Assembly: GCF_964340395.1 (NCBI RefSeq)
Contig: NC_135566.1
Coordinates: 14,406,001-14,470,000 of the forward strand
Direction of reading: 5' to 3'
From: Glandiceps talaboti
Lineage: Eukaryota; Hemichordata; Enteropneusta; Spengelidae
DNA length: 64,000 nucleotides
Shown piece after piece: positions 25,327 to 37,309 of the stretch. The notes beneath the pieces were generated by a model, which did no database searches, was not told the DNA's origin, and was given only the letters and a program-made list of their open reading frames with translations. Both the position numbers and the translations under genes were made by a program. Within the stretch, counting starts at the first letter, position 1. The number at the start of each line of letters is the position of its first letter.

Positions 25327-26470
25327 ATGACCAGACACAACTCTCCACGGCACCATTTTGGTTTTGCAACTTTGATTACTTTGTTTTGAATAGCTTTTGT
25401 CAAGTTCTTGACTTTCCTGATATGACAATAAAGCAAGGGCGGCGAAATATTATTATAGTAGTCCTTCAAAAAACAAGACAATTTTGAAACTTTTAGTGGA
25501 AAATGTTAGTGAAGACACGGTTTACCCGCATAAATTAACTAACAAAAGACAAAAGAAATGTACACATGGTTCATTTTCTAGGTGTCGACCTCATGAATAT
25601 GCACCAAGATTTAGAACCGAGTCAGCTTTAAATGCGTTCACACCTCCAAATCTGGTCTGGACAATATTGTCTGGGCTTAGTCACCCTTTTATGCGGACTA
25701 CAGAGCGGCCCTGGTGCGGACTATTTCTGCCACCTATTAATGCCTGAAAGTCAAGGGAAAGAAAGGAGAGTGGCATATGCTGAGGTTGTGTACAACCAGC
25801 AACCCATAACATTTTAGCAATCTACAGTTCTACCTCAGTATGGCTATTAGCCATGCTAGGTAGTTACTATAATGATTAATATAATGGTTGTCTTGGTAAA
25901 AGTTGTCGACCCCACCCCCCCCCCAAAAAAAAAAAGAAAGAAAAAAAGATCAACAAAACATTCTATGATATTGAAAGCGCTTCTGGCATGTAATTCCATA
26001 GAACAGTTTCCTGTAGGGAATGGCAGCGATTTCATTCAAACTCAAAGACAGAGATGTTGCTAACCAACGTGAACAGCCATAAAAAATTGTATGTGAATGA
26101 GTATGACTCTGAGATCCCGCTAACGGTTTCATTGTTGTCGGTCTAACCAGAGACACTGGACAACTTCACTGTCTATGATCTAATCGTATTGCTCAGTGTG
26201 AAAACTGTGCAAAGCGTTACTATTTTGGCGTTGTATTTTCGCACATTTTTGGTTCACAAGGGTCCAATAATTTAAGCTTGAGTTAGGAAATAGGCCTGTT
26301 AAAAAAATTGTGTTGTTCCGATTAGGCCAAATAATAGAATAGGTGGGGTAGGTAGATTTATTTTATTTCATTTTATCATATATTTGTTTTCATGTGCGAG
26401 TGTCTAATTCTGGTTTTCCATTTTTTCCAAATGGTCTCTGTGTTATTGGCTTCTTTCCATTAGATGTACA
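25327..26470. other. Unassigned sequence
   Basis: Contains a poly-C/poly-A run near 25913-25935. Frames at 25484-25747 and 25872-26063 lack motifs. Confidence 0.35.
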
Positions 26471-26640
26471 ACCATTACAGATTGGAGGAACAGTTTTATA
26501 TTGTCTTTTTAAGTTGATGTCAGTTTCTGCATCCACTATGTCTCGTGAGACTTCACAATTGTTGCGATTTTGTTATTTTTTCAAGAACACGTAAAAAAAG
26601 TTAAGGGTCGGCAGTGAAAAACTAGGTGGGTCGGGTAACA
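26471..26640. repeat. Dispersed repeat, copy B
   Basis: Diverged partner of 22934-23080 (CAGATTGGAGGAACAG...GACTTCACAATTGTTGCGATTTT...AAGGGTCGGCA). Confidence 0.6.
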
Positions 26641-27236
26641 GAAACCAAACAGTTATTTTTTAGGCCTAAGGCATAACGTAGCATATAAATCTACCCAACC
26701 TGCGCGAGCAAGATCTGCATCGGTCAATGTAATATTTACATGGTCTATTACAATTTGATAAAGTGTACCATTGTATATGCTTGTGCGAGACGTAAAAAAA
26801 CATCATGCCGTCTAATTGTATGAAACGATTTAGTCACTATGGTTTTGAAGTCAGTGAGATAATGTTTGTGAAGTACCCGGTATCGTGATGTTATCGCTTG
26901 TATAGAAAAACCATCACTGAGGCAAAATCTCACTTTTATCTTCATTCATTTTTTTAAAGTCTTCAATCGTGCCAATTAAAAATATCGATACTGCAGTCAT
27001 TTATGTGACTTTTTTTCCCTTTTTTTTTCTCGATTATATTTGTTTTCGTCTTCGTAACATCTTTTTTTTAATTGTGCCAAAAGTAGTAGCTACCACATAT
27101 AGAACAGTGGAAAAATACAGAATGAGACTCAGAAATGTAAAATCATTTACTTCAATGTCCAAAATGCGGACATCAGAAAATGATGCATGCACGTTGTGAT
27201 GGACTCGTGATTAGCTTTAGATGCCAATTGGTATCT
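26641..27236. other. Unassigned sequence
   Basis: T-rich stretches near 27010-27075; no gene recognised. Confidence 0.35.
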
Positions 27237-27288
27237 AACTAAACCATAGACAATAGAGAGGGTCCTCTCTATTTTCTATGACTAAACC
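27237..27288. mobile_element. Micro-hairpin insertion with 9-bp direct repeats
   Basis: Core 27246-27279 (34 bp) starts ATAGACAATAGAGAGG and ends CCTCTCTATTTTCTAT. Flanks AACTAAACC and GACTAAACC agree at eight of nine positions. Confidence 0.6.
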
Positions 27289-28414
27289 AAGTTTAGTGAG
27301 TGGAGGTGTAAATGGTAACGATACTGTTTAGGAACACGGTGATAGGAACTAGACGAGATTAGCACTGACAACACACGCTCCGCGAACTCCAGCAAAGAGG
27401 CATGGTGGGGTATATAGAGACTTGTCAGAGTTGTCGGAGCTACTGTGCATGTACATATAAGTTCCACGTATTCTCAATTTATTTCGTGCTGGATAGAAAA
27501 CAGTCAGTATAGTCCTTGTGTTCTCCAGTGTATAGCCGATGGATTGGATAGTGAGAGTCATGATATGTGTGATACATTGTAGTTTATACACCAGAACTGA
27601 ATTTTAGACGGATCCCGTCGGCATCTTCAGAGAAAGCATCACGCGGGTACCACAATAAACTGAAAACGTAACGACTATAAGCATAACTATAAGTTTTAAT
27701 TTACATGGAACTACGGTCATATTTGATAAGCTTATCCCCCACTTCCACATATGGTCTCATACCCCTTGGTCAGCGAACAGCCAATCATGTTCATGTCCGG
27801 ACATACGAGTTATAAATGGGGCGGTCATATGGGTTAAGTTAGGGTGGAATATAATATATGGAAAAAGTCTGATTGATACTGGCTGTGATGGGTAGTAGAG
27901 CATTTTTTAATTGTCAAAAACAGGGTTGGGGGCCGAATGATATGATTCAAAACGTCATGATTTTCTGGTATATCTTTGTTGTCATGTTGTGTGTCCAGTT
28001 GAGGATGGCTGTCTTTGACTGGCAAGTTAAGCTACAACAGTAAGTGACTGACTTTGAAAGCAAAAAAAAGTAGAAGAACATTGGTGTTAGTTAAAAAACT
28101 ATTGTTATTAAATATAAACAAGTAAACACAGCAAAACAATTGAGAGTCGGTACGGAAAGGAACAGATGACCACAGGAAGGTGTTCAGCTGTTCTTCATTG
28201 TTCTTTGCAATTTGACGACCGGGCGAGGCCTTGAGTAAGTCCAGAAGTTCGAGCAGTCAGTACGTCGCTATTGATAAGGCCGAATGTTTTTGGCAGTATA
28301 TTAGGTTGTCATTGAGTAGCTAGCTGTTTATCAGTAAGCTTAAGTCTCGACAAACGTTTGTAGTCGTTTAGGTGTGAGCCATTCACTGGTAATGACTGAC
28401 ATTTTTCCCTACTT
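27289..28414. other. Unassigned sequence
   Basis: The motif GGTAACGATACTGTTTAGGA near 27315 recurs with changes near 8680 and 40707. No gene recognised. Confidence 0.35.
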
Positions 28415-28464
28415 GGTCGCAACATGGAAGTATAACCCATGGGTTATACTTCCATGGTCGCAAC
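28415..28464. mobile_element. Perfect 32-bp palindrome with perfect 9-bp direct repeats
   Basis: Core 28424-28455 starts ATGGAAGTATAACCCA and is a mismatch-free palindrome. GGTCGCAAC lies at 28415-28423 and again at 28456-28464. This is the cleanest member of the micro-hairpin set. Confidence 0.7.
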
Positions 28465-31400
28465 CTCACCTACAAATTAATTGTATATGGTATTAATTGT
28501 ATTAACTGTCATACTCTACTGCTTTTCTACCACTAAGACTGTGCCCTGGCGTAAGGACAAGCAATGTGCATTGTCAAAAGTGATTCTCACGTGACCCCTT
28601 CGCAGGTGGCAAGAAATGAACAGAAATCAATAAACCCATACCTTGATTGACATTACCCACTATACAAAGAAGAAGTTGAAATAATTGAACTTGAAATGCC
28701 TTTTGCAGGCCGATAATGTAGGACAAAGAGGACGTAGTGCTGTTACTTTCTACTACGCAAAAACCACAGACAACTAACACAACAACACTGTAATACTTAT
28801 GCCGGTAGGATTTAAATAGATTGCTGTGTGAAAATTTCAGCTAATGACCAATTTGCACTTCAGTAAAATTGGTATCGCTGAAACGCGATACAAAAAATAC
28901 AAATAATACCTCTACCTATTGGTTTTGTTAAAAACAGAATGTCATCTTTGCATGGAAGGTGGTATGTCGGCAACTTAAAGCTAAAAAAATGACAATATAA
29001 AACGAAGTGAGGGCAGTTAACAATCACCACGTTGTAAGTGTCAAAGAGATGACACCTTCCTATAACCCCCACCTTGCTTGCTACGAAGTTCACAACCTTG
29101 TAGATAATCTTTGAAGTTTCGCAGTTGTACTTCTAAGAGGGTGAGGGACTGGTATGTGAGTAATGGTCAACAATAGCAACACAGATTCAAAACTGATAAC
29201 ATTGAATATTCGAGGTAGCCTACCTCCATTTTTGAACAAACCATGTAGGTAGGAACACGTCTTTTCTACCTCCATGAACAAACCGATGTGTCTTTAATGG
29301 GCAATCGTCCTTGAATCATCAACTATACACTCACAGTCGCAGTTTTCAAACAGACTTTATTGGATTTTCGGATACCGGCTCAGCCAACAACCCTCGCTGT
29401 TTTCTTCGGTTATATTGTCATGCTCGGGCATTCGTACAAAAGATTCAACACTAATGTTGTGGTATATCGGTTTTGCGAGAACTAATATCGGCGATCACAT
29501 ACTAGTAGTTGTCAGTGTTTTCGCTAAAGCAAAATACACGGAGATGGTTCAAAATCACTTGACTATCATTTCACTCTTATTTAAATCTACAAATATCTCA
29601 TTAATATTTTCTCCCAGCATACTTCAAACTATATGACATTTTCCATGAAAAAAAGGTGCGTATCTGGAGCAAAGAAGTGTTTCAGATATCAGAGTGTTCA
29701 CGTTTGCGTGACCAAGACATGGACTGGCAAGCGGCGCCATGAATTGTGATCGAATCCCAGGGACGGATCGGTAGTAGATCAGTGTTCATGATAATTAATT
29801 TGCGTGTTCAATTACTAAGTCATCGATGTAGGGTTATAAATTCAGTGACTACACCATCAACAAAGTTACTTCTTACTATAAATCCTGTTGAAAAAGACCC
29901 TAGGAAAATGTCTAAGCAACAATGACGGGTGTTACTTTTTTGCAGTGTTTATCCAAATAGTAATCGTCGAATAACGTGACCCTGGCTGAAAACTGCGACA
30001 GTGAATGTACCATAAATTCCCAAAGCAGACTGACCAGAACAGACATATTGACACAAAAAAAGTGTGCAAGTTTACATCTTTTGACAGGTTTGGTTGGGGT
30101 CACCTCCATCGGCTAATGGTCGAAATCGTCATTGTAAAATATTTTTAATTACCCTCAACTACAAATCAGCGTATCATTGACGATCATTTCAATCGTAAGT
30201 GTTTAGAACTGATTCATAAGTAAAACGTAGAATTATTAATGACAATGGTATGCAAAGTTTTGTTGTTTAACAATCATCAGCGATTTGGCATGTTTGCACA
30301 AACCACAGATACTTGTTAGTGCATACACTTTTGATACTTCTATTCTATAAGGTAAAGGCTAAATTTAAAAAGACATGATCCCAGTATTAACTTTTTTGTT
30401 GCGGCTATATTTCCTAAGTGAGGTGTGCCAAAGAAAGTTTTCCCATGATACTTTGCGCCAGTGCGACTTTTTGACATTGTACGTTCGACGTTCCCAATGA
30501 GTAAATGAAATTTTATCGAGAAGTCTATTCATATTTGTTTATGACAGCAAGATATTTTCAATTTTCTGTTTTTGGTCATTTTTGGGGTCAAAAACTGTCA
30601 TTTGTTTTGTAAATAAAAGAATTCAAAGTAAAAATGAATGACAGCCTCAAAACTAATCGATTGAATGGGCTGACATTTGGTGTGCAGGTATGTTAGAGTA
30701 TCTGGATGAAGAATTCTTCAAGAAAATTTGAAGATGACATTGATATGCAAATACGTCTAAAACGTGCTGTGTAGTATCATATTATAGCCATGTTATTTTA
30801 CAATACTCGTGAGAAAGTAGAATTTATTGGTGAAGTAAAGTTGCTCATACACCTAAGAAAATTTGACTACACTTGAATACATAATGAGCAAATGAAATGA
30901 TCACAACAATCACATATCTTTGTAATATTATGACTATACAAGATCTAATACAGGGACGAATATTATCAAATAATGCCCTCGGCGTAACTCAGAAATAAAT
31001 GTAGATGCGCTGTACCATGCAGTTACGATCAGCGGTTTTGAACTATGGAGGTAGGAAGGAAGGAGGTAGGAAGGATTATAGTCCTACCACCATTTCTGAA
31101 CAAAATCGTTGTCCTTGAATTGGAATGGTATGCTTTTAATACAAAAGTTGCACAAAAATATGTTCTTGCTTTCAAAAGTTTTAGAATTAACACCATGATT
31201 TCACCGTCGCCCATACTGAGGTTTCCCTGTATCTATTGTCATGTATTTTGTTGGTGGGACTTTGCTGTACTGTATGAACACTTGTTCAGACTCAGGCCAC
31301 TAAAACACAATTGCAAAAAAAACGTAAAGACACGAAGTATCGTTTTGCACAACGTTCGGCTTGAAGCAGGCTTGAAGGGTAACCATGCATGACAGTGAAG

Positions 31401-32314
31401 AGATGTTTAGAGCCCCAGCCGCATTCACACCTAAAACAAAAAGCGATTCTAGTCTGTTCCTATTATAGTGGTCTGAGGTTCAGATCAAAGTGCCACATTC
31501 ATCCACAGCATAAAATCATAGACCCTAGACGACTGGCGTACCCAGTTAAATCCGATACACAGTTTGTAAAAGTCAGTTTTAAACCATAATTACTACACCT
31601 CTTTATCTTCTCGGCAAGAACATGCAGTTCTGCAATCCAACGTGAGGACCTCTCACCAACTTTCAGATCACTTCACATTGGGAACGTTGGTGAGAGTTCT
31701 ACTAATATAATTCTGACAGGCAAAAAATATAGCCTTTCCGAGTTAAAATCCGAGGTTTAAATCCTGATATCTGAAAATTCCTAATCAACCCAGATTACAT
31801 TGAATAAAAAAATAAGTCTAACCAACAATTTATGATTGTTCAGTCCCGAAACTTGCTATTATCCATACACTGTATACAAAGCTAAATACACGGTGATTGG
31901 TGTATCGCACTCCTTGACTGAGTGAGTCGGAAAAAAATAGGTAGACTCACTTGTCATAAATCGATTTATAAATCCACAACGGCACTGTGACAACTAAAGC
32001 AGTCCCTTTACAGACCATTTTCCTTTAGAAGTAGGCTAAAACAATGCTGAACGACAGGCAGTCCAAGGTATGCAAAACCATAAGCGAGCGCGTACTCACG
32101 ATGCTAGATTAACACACTATTTTACCTGCGCATTGCAGACGCACAGTAAAAAGACCAGTTTTCAACATTAATGCAGGAAATACAAAGCTAACAATTTAAA
32201 ATTGTATAAAATGTAAGAAAACTAAAAACAGGCGACAGTCAGAGCAGGCATGAACTTCGATTTACAATACCATTATTATGTTCTTGCATTTTGGGGCTAA
32301 TGAAGTCATAGAGA
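28465..32314. other. Unassigned intergenic sequence
   Basis: Nearly 4 kb without a frame that I recognise. Frames at 28860-29093, 29415-29636 and 31045-31392 lack motifs. Two similar GGAGGTAGG/CCTACCACCATT-rich spots occur near 29220 and 31050. Confidence 0.35.
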
Positions 32315-32497
32315 CTAGAGTGGGCGAGTTTCATCACAGTTAGTATAATCAATGGCACCGTGATAATTCTGACTTTCACTTGAAACTGGACCAGAACCGT
32401 CTGGGTCGGACGAGTCGTCATCATCATCAATTCAACGGCGACGCCACCAAATATACACCGTGAATTCATCTTCGGTCGCATCGATTTGAACAATCAT
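32315..32497 (-). pseudogene. Coding-like segment with one internal stop, unknown
   Basis: Sixty codons from ATG (32497) to TAG (32315) stay in frame except for one TGA at codon 22. The second half, DSSDPDGSGPVSSESQNYHG, has the composition of an acidic cytoplasmic tail. No family recognised; it may be a decayed last exon or chance. Confidence 0.15.
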
Positions 32498-32654
32498 GTC
32501 TGTCATTGTTGTCCTCTTTGACTAACATCGAATGTATTTATCATTGTAGAATGTAGACCTTTACGCTGTTTGACCGACTATTGAAGTATAACCCACATAG
32601 GTGATATTTCATTGACATACATGGAAATGCTTGTAAATACTTTTTGCAAGTAGT

Positions 32655-32695
32655 AGTAGCTCAGACCACTCTAGTATTTTAGTGGTCTGGGGTAG
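32655..32695. repeat. Hairpin CAGACCACT...AGTGGTCTG
   Basis: Arms CAGACCACT and AGTGGTCTG around CTAGTATTTT, embedded in GTAGTAG repeats. A single arm (TAGTGGTCTGAGG) occurs near 31470. Confidence 0.6.
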
Positions 32696-32930
32696 TAGTA
32701 AGAATTTTTGCTAACGTTTACATGCTAGCGTAGTTGTACATGTACGTATACATGTCAGTTCGTATATATGTACATGTCAACTGACATGTACATTAAATGT
32801 AGCTCTCATCATATCATACATGTGTGTAACCCTTTTCTTCTGCACCCTCCCCTCCGCCTTCATGTGGTCAAACACAGACAACTAACTAACTAGTGTACAC
32901 GCCTTGAATCACATGCAAGCGAGATAGATT

Positions 32931-33178
32931 TGAATATTCATTTGTTTACTGCCCGGTTATCGGGGTGAACTCATGAATATATTCTGAACTAAATGCAAAT
33001 GTATTTAAATCACTTCCGACTCGCAATCTGAACTATTTTTCAGATCGAGTATAATCCGATTAGACAGGCGCTAATGGGAAAGTACAGAAACGTCCACCTC
33101 ATCAGCATAAAAGTACAGAATTGAACTCAATCTGAACTATAGTACGGAAAATGACGTATTCTGTACTAAAATCCCTAA
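32931..33178. repeat. Inverted repeat partner of 15357-15606
   Basis: Reverse complement of the earlier block over about 250 bases with few substitutions. It ends about 420 bases before the large duplication starts. Confidence 0.75.
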
Positions 33179-33926
33179 TAGTGTTCGTCAGTCTGTCGGA
33201 CACCCTGTTGATTCGTAATAATCTATGCTATGAGATCGTCCTAGACTTGGGCTACTGGTTGTACTATATTATAGGCACAGTCGCTTGTAAACTGTTATTC
33301 CTTTCCTAAATGGTTTTATTCTTGTCTATGACGGTCCTAATACAGAACAATGACGTTATTATAGGGATTGGCGATATTCTTATAAAATCGGTAGCGATGT
33401 CATAAATACAACACAAGTTGGGAAACCAAGCCATTACCAAAACGGTGACATCGATTTTCATCGATCCAAAGGATTGCCAAAACAACAAATATAATCAAAA
33501 CATAACCACCCATGCCACGTTTGCGTATCACTGGACCTACCTGATCATTAACGTGCAACAACATCGATCTAAAATGCGTTTATGTGTATGTCTAGGACCG
33601 GACATGATAACCCACAGTTCCCTGAGAACGAGTATCATCGCCTTGTAATATAATATTCAGACTTGGAACAACCCCAGAATCCCCAAAGTTGTCAACGGAA
33701 TACGTGTGATACCCCTTGCTATTAGTTAAAGTTAATATACCGGCGTTATAAACAATTTTCTTTGGGCAAATACAAGTCTTACGTTTACAAAACACGGCTC
33801 TTCACAGAGATGGTAGTTAGGTTAGGTGTTTCACAGGCTGGGTAAAGGTGGGTAAATTTGACTTTTCGTATAGTTAACCTCAACTGAATCTCTTCTTTCG
33901 TGACAGTAAAATCAATTTAATACAAG

Positions 33927-36833
33927 TAGTGCAGGGGCATATGGGTTTTCGTGTGAAATGCAAGTTAATTTTATGAAACATATATGGTTACGTTCATTAT
34001 AGGACCACATATAAAAAAATACATGTTGGCAATTTTTATCTTCAAAATTAGTCTTAGGGGGCTAAAAATAAAATGTGGCCCCAAGACCCTATTCTTAACC
34101 ATTGGTTAGGCAACGAAAACCCATGAATCCATGTGATTATAGTCAACTTCCATTGATATGGCCTTAGCAACAGCCATTAATGCCAGTATATTTTGCAAAG
34201 ATAACAACATTTTTGGTTAGTCAGGCCAAAAAAAATATCAAAACATGTATGAAATATGCCTATCAACAAGACCATGTCCATAGCAACAGTCAGAACATTA
34301 TGTATATTGTAAAGATAACAACAGTAATTGGTAGGTATATATAAGGGCAGCTTTAATTCTGTTTCTCATGACCCAAACGACCCTAAATGTCTTCAATTAG
34401 ATGAAAAAAATTTAAATCGACGCCCTATATGGCAGGGTTAGGAAAACCATGAGTGAATGAAAATTATTTTTTATCGCTGAAATTTGGGCAAATTCAATAA
34501 AACAAACAGTTCAAATGTTCCTTCTGACTTTACTTGCCATTTCTAAGTCATTCAGAATGTTAAAATATGATTATGAATCGAAGTAATTTAGTACATACAT
34601 TAATGATAACAAAGTGCATGTGTCATAAAGTTTGATAATACCGTATAGCTTGTAATTTTAATGAGTTATTTGCATAATTAGTTATTTTCAGTAATTACGC
34701 TAGATCTTAAGAATGCACTCATCCTCTGGTGTTATATGGATGTGTGAGCTGATTAAAAATATGCACTTCTGATCGCAATAGATATTATACTTAATCGATA
34801 AAATAGAGAAAATATCACTATACTAGTACATGTATATTTTGGCATGTCATACCTCTCAGTATCGAAACAATAAACGGTTCATGCATATATTCGGAATAGG
34901 TAGCCGGTGAAGGTCAGCTATGAAACAGTGATGCGAAGCCCAGAGTTAGTCGAATCTCCACTAAAACTACATCGAGCTGTAAGCCATTAATACACGTACA
35001 ATTACTGAAATTTAACTAGCAAATTACAGTCTACCATCTTTGAAACAAGTGAATATATCCATCGCCCTTTTGTAATAAAACTTGGCGAATCTCATAAGCT
35101 TAAGGTGAACAGATTACACTAACCTAGATCGTGTGGTGGTGTCTGTGGATGGTAGACTGGTAGCCTGAATGAGAAGGAATGGGTACTCTTATGTAGGTTT
35201 TATTTGAGTAGACGTGGTAACAAGGAAAAAAATAGTTGACAAAACAACTACTTGAGTGGTAGACCTGATTATTTTTTTTTCAAAATTATTGTCTAGTATT
35301 AAATTGATTTTACTGGCACGACCCAACCTTTACCATACCTGTGACCCACCTAACTACCATCTCTGTCAAGGGGTAGTACGAGACAAAGTGACACTTTTGA
35401 CTGTTCACAGCCCCCAGGGGAGAGGTCACCGGGGGTGAATTAAGTCAAAGGTGTCACTTCATCTCATACTCACCACATTTACACATCCTCTGCTAAAGAT
35501 TTACCCCGGTGGAAAGACATGGTCAAATATGACTTTTTGTATAGTGAAACTAAAATGGTGGACTCTAGTGAAATTTACAACGGGTTAAAAATACACCAAA
35601 CTCAACTTTTACAAAAGAGGATATGAACAATAAGTTCCAAAGCTACGTTTTATTTATTGATGTAGTAACTAATGGATATGCAATATCATGTCTGGTAGCG
35701 CAGAATTTTTCTTTCGACAAGGCGTGAAGGAACAGCAATCTAAAGTTTTGCCTTTATTGAAGGCATTCAGTTTACATATGATATAAACATATTTTTTGAT
35801 CAATAGCATAGCATCAATTGAATCGTTACTATACAAAGTTATGTATTCGAGTGAATAGACCCAATTATTTTTATTCAAAACTACTGTCTAGTCTCTCACT
35901 CACGCCATTATGTCGTATGCATTGTCTACGTTTCTACTAGTGTAGCTATTTGGTTGGAGTTACATGTCAATTCAAGGGAACAACATGAAAAGATGTGTTC
36001 TCCGCTGTTACATTTGATTACGTTATTTCATCGAAATTCTAAAATAAAACAGGATAAACAGCATAAAATAAAGATGATAAATTCAGTATCTGAAGAATAT
36101 CTTTTCTAATATTTCAAAGGAACAATATGAATATATACATATTTAGTTTAGTTATTCAGCGTGAGGGCACGATTACGCAACGAACTTTCTCTTGGTCAGT
36201 CATGAATAAAGGTTGAAAGTAACAGCAGAGACACATTCTAATGTACCACCCAACCCCAACCACCAACCCACCAGACCTAAACTTGGACTCTATATCCTGT
36301 GTAGAATGTACCTGTCCAGCATTCAATACTACATGTGTAGATACGTATTAAAACCAGATGCCAGATCTGAAAAGGAATATTTTTAATGTGTGTATGTACA
36401 CTTGATAACAAGCGACTTCTGTCGTTTAGATTTCAAAATCAGTTCAAGAGATTTCGAAAAGGACCGTACACAAGCGGAGTTGCTAAACTACAAACTCCAC
36501 GATCACATCTGTTGTAAGTATTCATTGCAGATTTGAATGTCGTGTACTAGTATATGTTTTGTTGTACTGTCATGTGTGTTGGCGATTTTTCTCTATACAG
36601 ATATAAAGCAATCGTACAGTTCACATATTTTAATTTGCCATCAATATACAGAAAAACCATGATTTTACATCATTTATGAAATTGCTGCAAAAATTACCCT
36701 TAATATTGAAATAAAAATTGCCAACATATATTTTTTAATTGCTCAGATGATGGGGAACACAATGATATATGTTGGCAAAAATTAACATGAATTTCACACG
36801 AAACCCAAAAATCTGCCATATGCCCCCGCACTA
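33927..36833. mobile_element. TIR DNA element with AAG target duplication, copy 1 version
   Basis: Begins TAGTGCAGGGGCATATGG and ends CCATATGCCCCCGCACTA, flanked by AAG at 33924-33926 and 36834-36836. It has lost two blocks (about 1.3 kb) relative to 49369-53579. At 35293-35295 a related, reverse-oriented host sequence shows the single-copy target (AATAC-TAG-ACAATAATTTTG). No transposase recognised. Confidence 0.75.
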
Positions 36834-36893
36834 AAGGCAATAATTTTGAAAAAAATATTAATCAGGTCTACCACTCAAGTAGTTGTTTTGTAA

Positions 36894-37296
36894 ACGGTCA
36901 CAAATGCAATTTGCATTTGTGACCATTTCGGAAGGGGGGGGGGGCAGTGTTTGTTCGATGGTTTGTTGTCGTTTATTCATGTATGTATCTACTCATGTAC
37001 TGTGTCGGGTAGTTTGTTTGTTTGTTTGTGTTTGTTTGTTTGTTTGTTTGTTTATTTATTTATTTGTTTACTCGTTTATTTTTTTTATTTTTTGTTTACT
37101 TGTTTGTTTGTTTGTATGTATGTATGTATGTATGTATGTATGTACATGTATGTATGTATGTATGTATGTATGTATGTATGTATGTATGTATGTATGTATG
37201 TACATGTATGTATGTATGTATGTATGTATGTATGTATGTATGTATGTATGTATGTATGTATGTATGTATTTGTAAACAAAACTAACTGAGCCTGAG
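36894..37296. repeat. One-armed foldback with GTTT and GTAT microsatellite
   Basis: Retains the centre GGTCACAAATGCAATTTGC and the right arm through GTTTG and about 40 GTAT units, ending AACTAACTGAGCCTGAGCAC. The complementary left arm, present in copy 2, has been deleted. Frames through it are artefacts. Confidence 0.85.
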
Positions 37297-37309
37297 CACC
37301 CTGTGGTCT

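Noticed and set aside
29735-29765. tRNA B-box-like GATCGAATCCC
   Set aside because: No matching A box or cloverleaf upstream.
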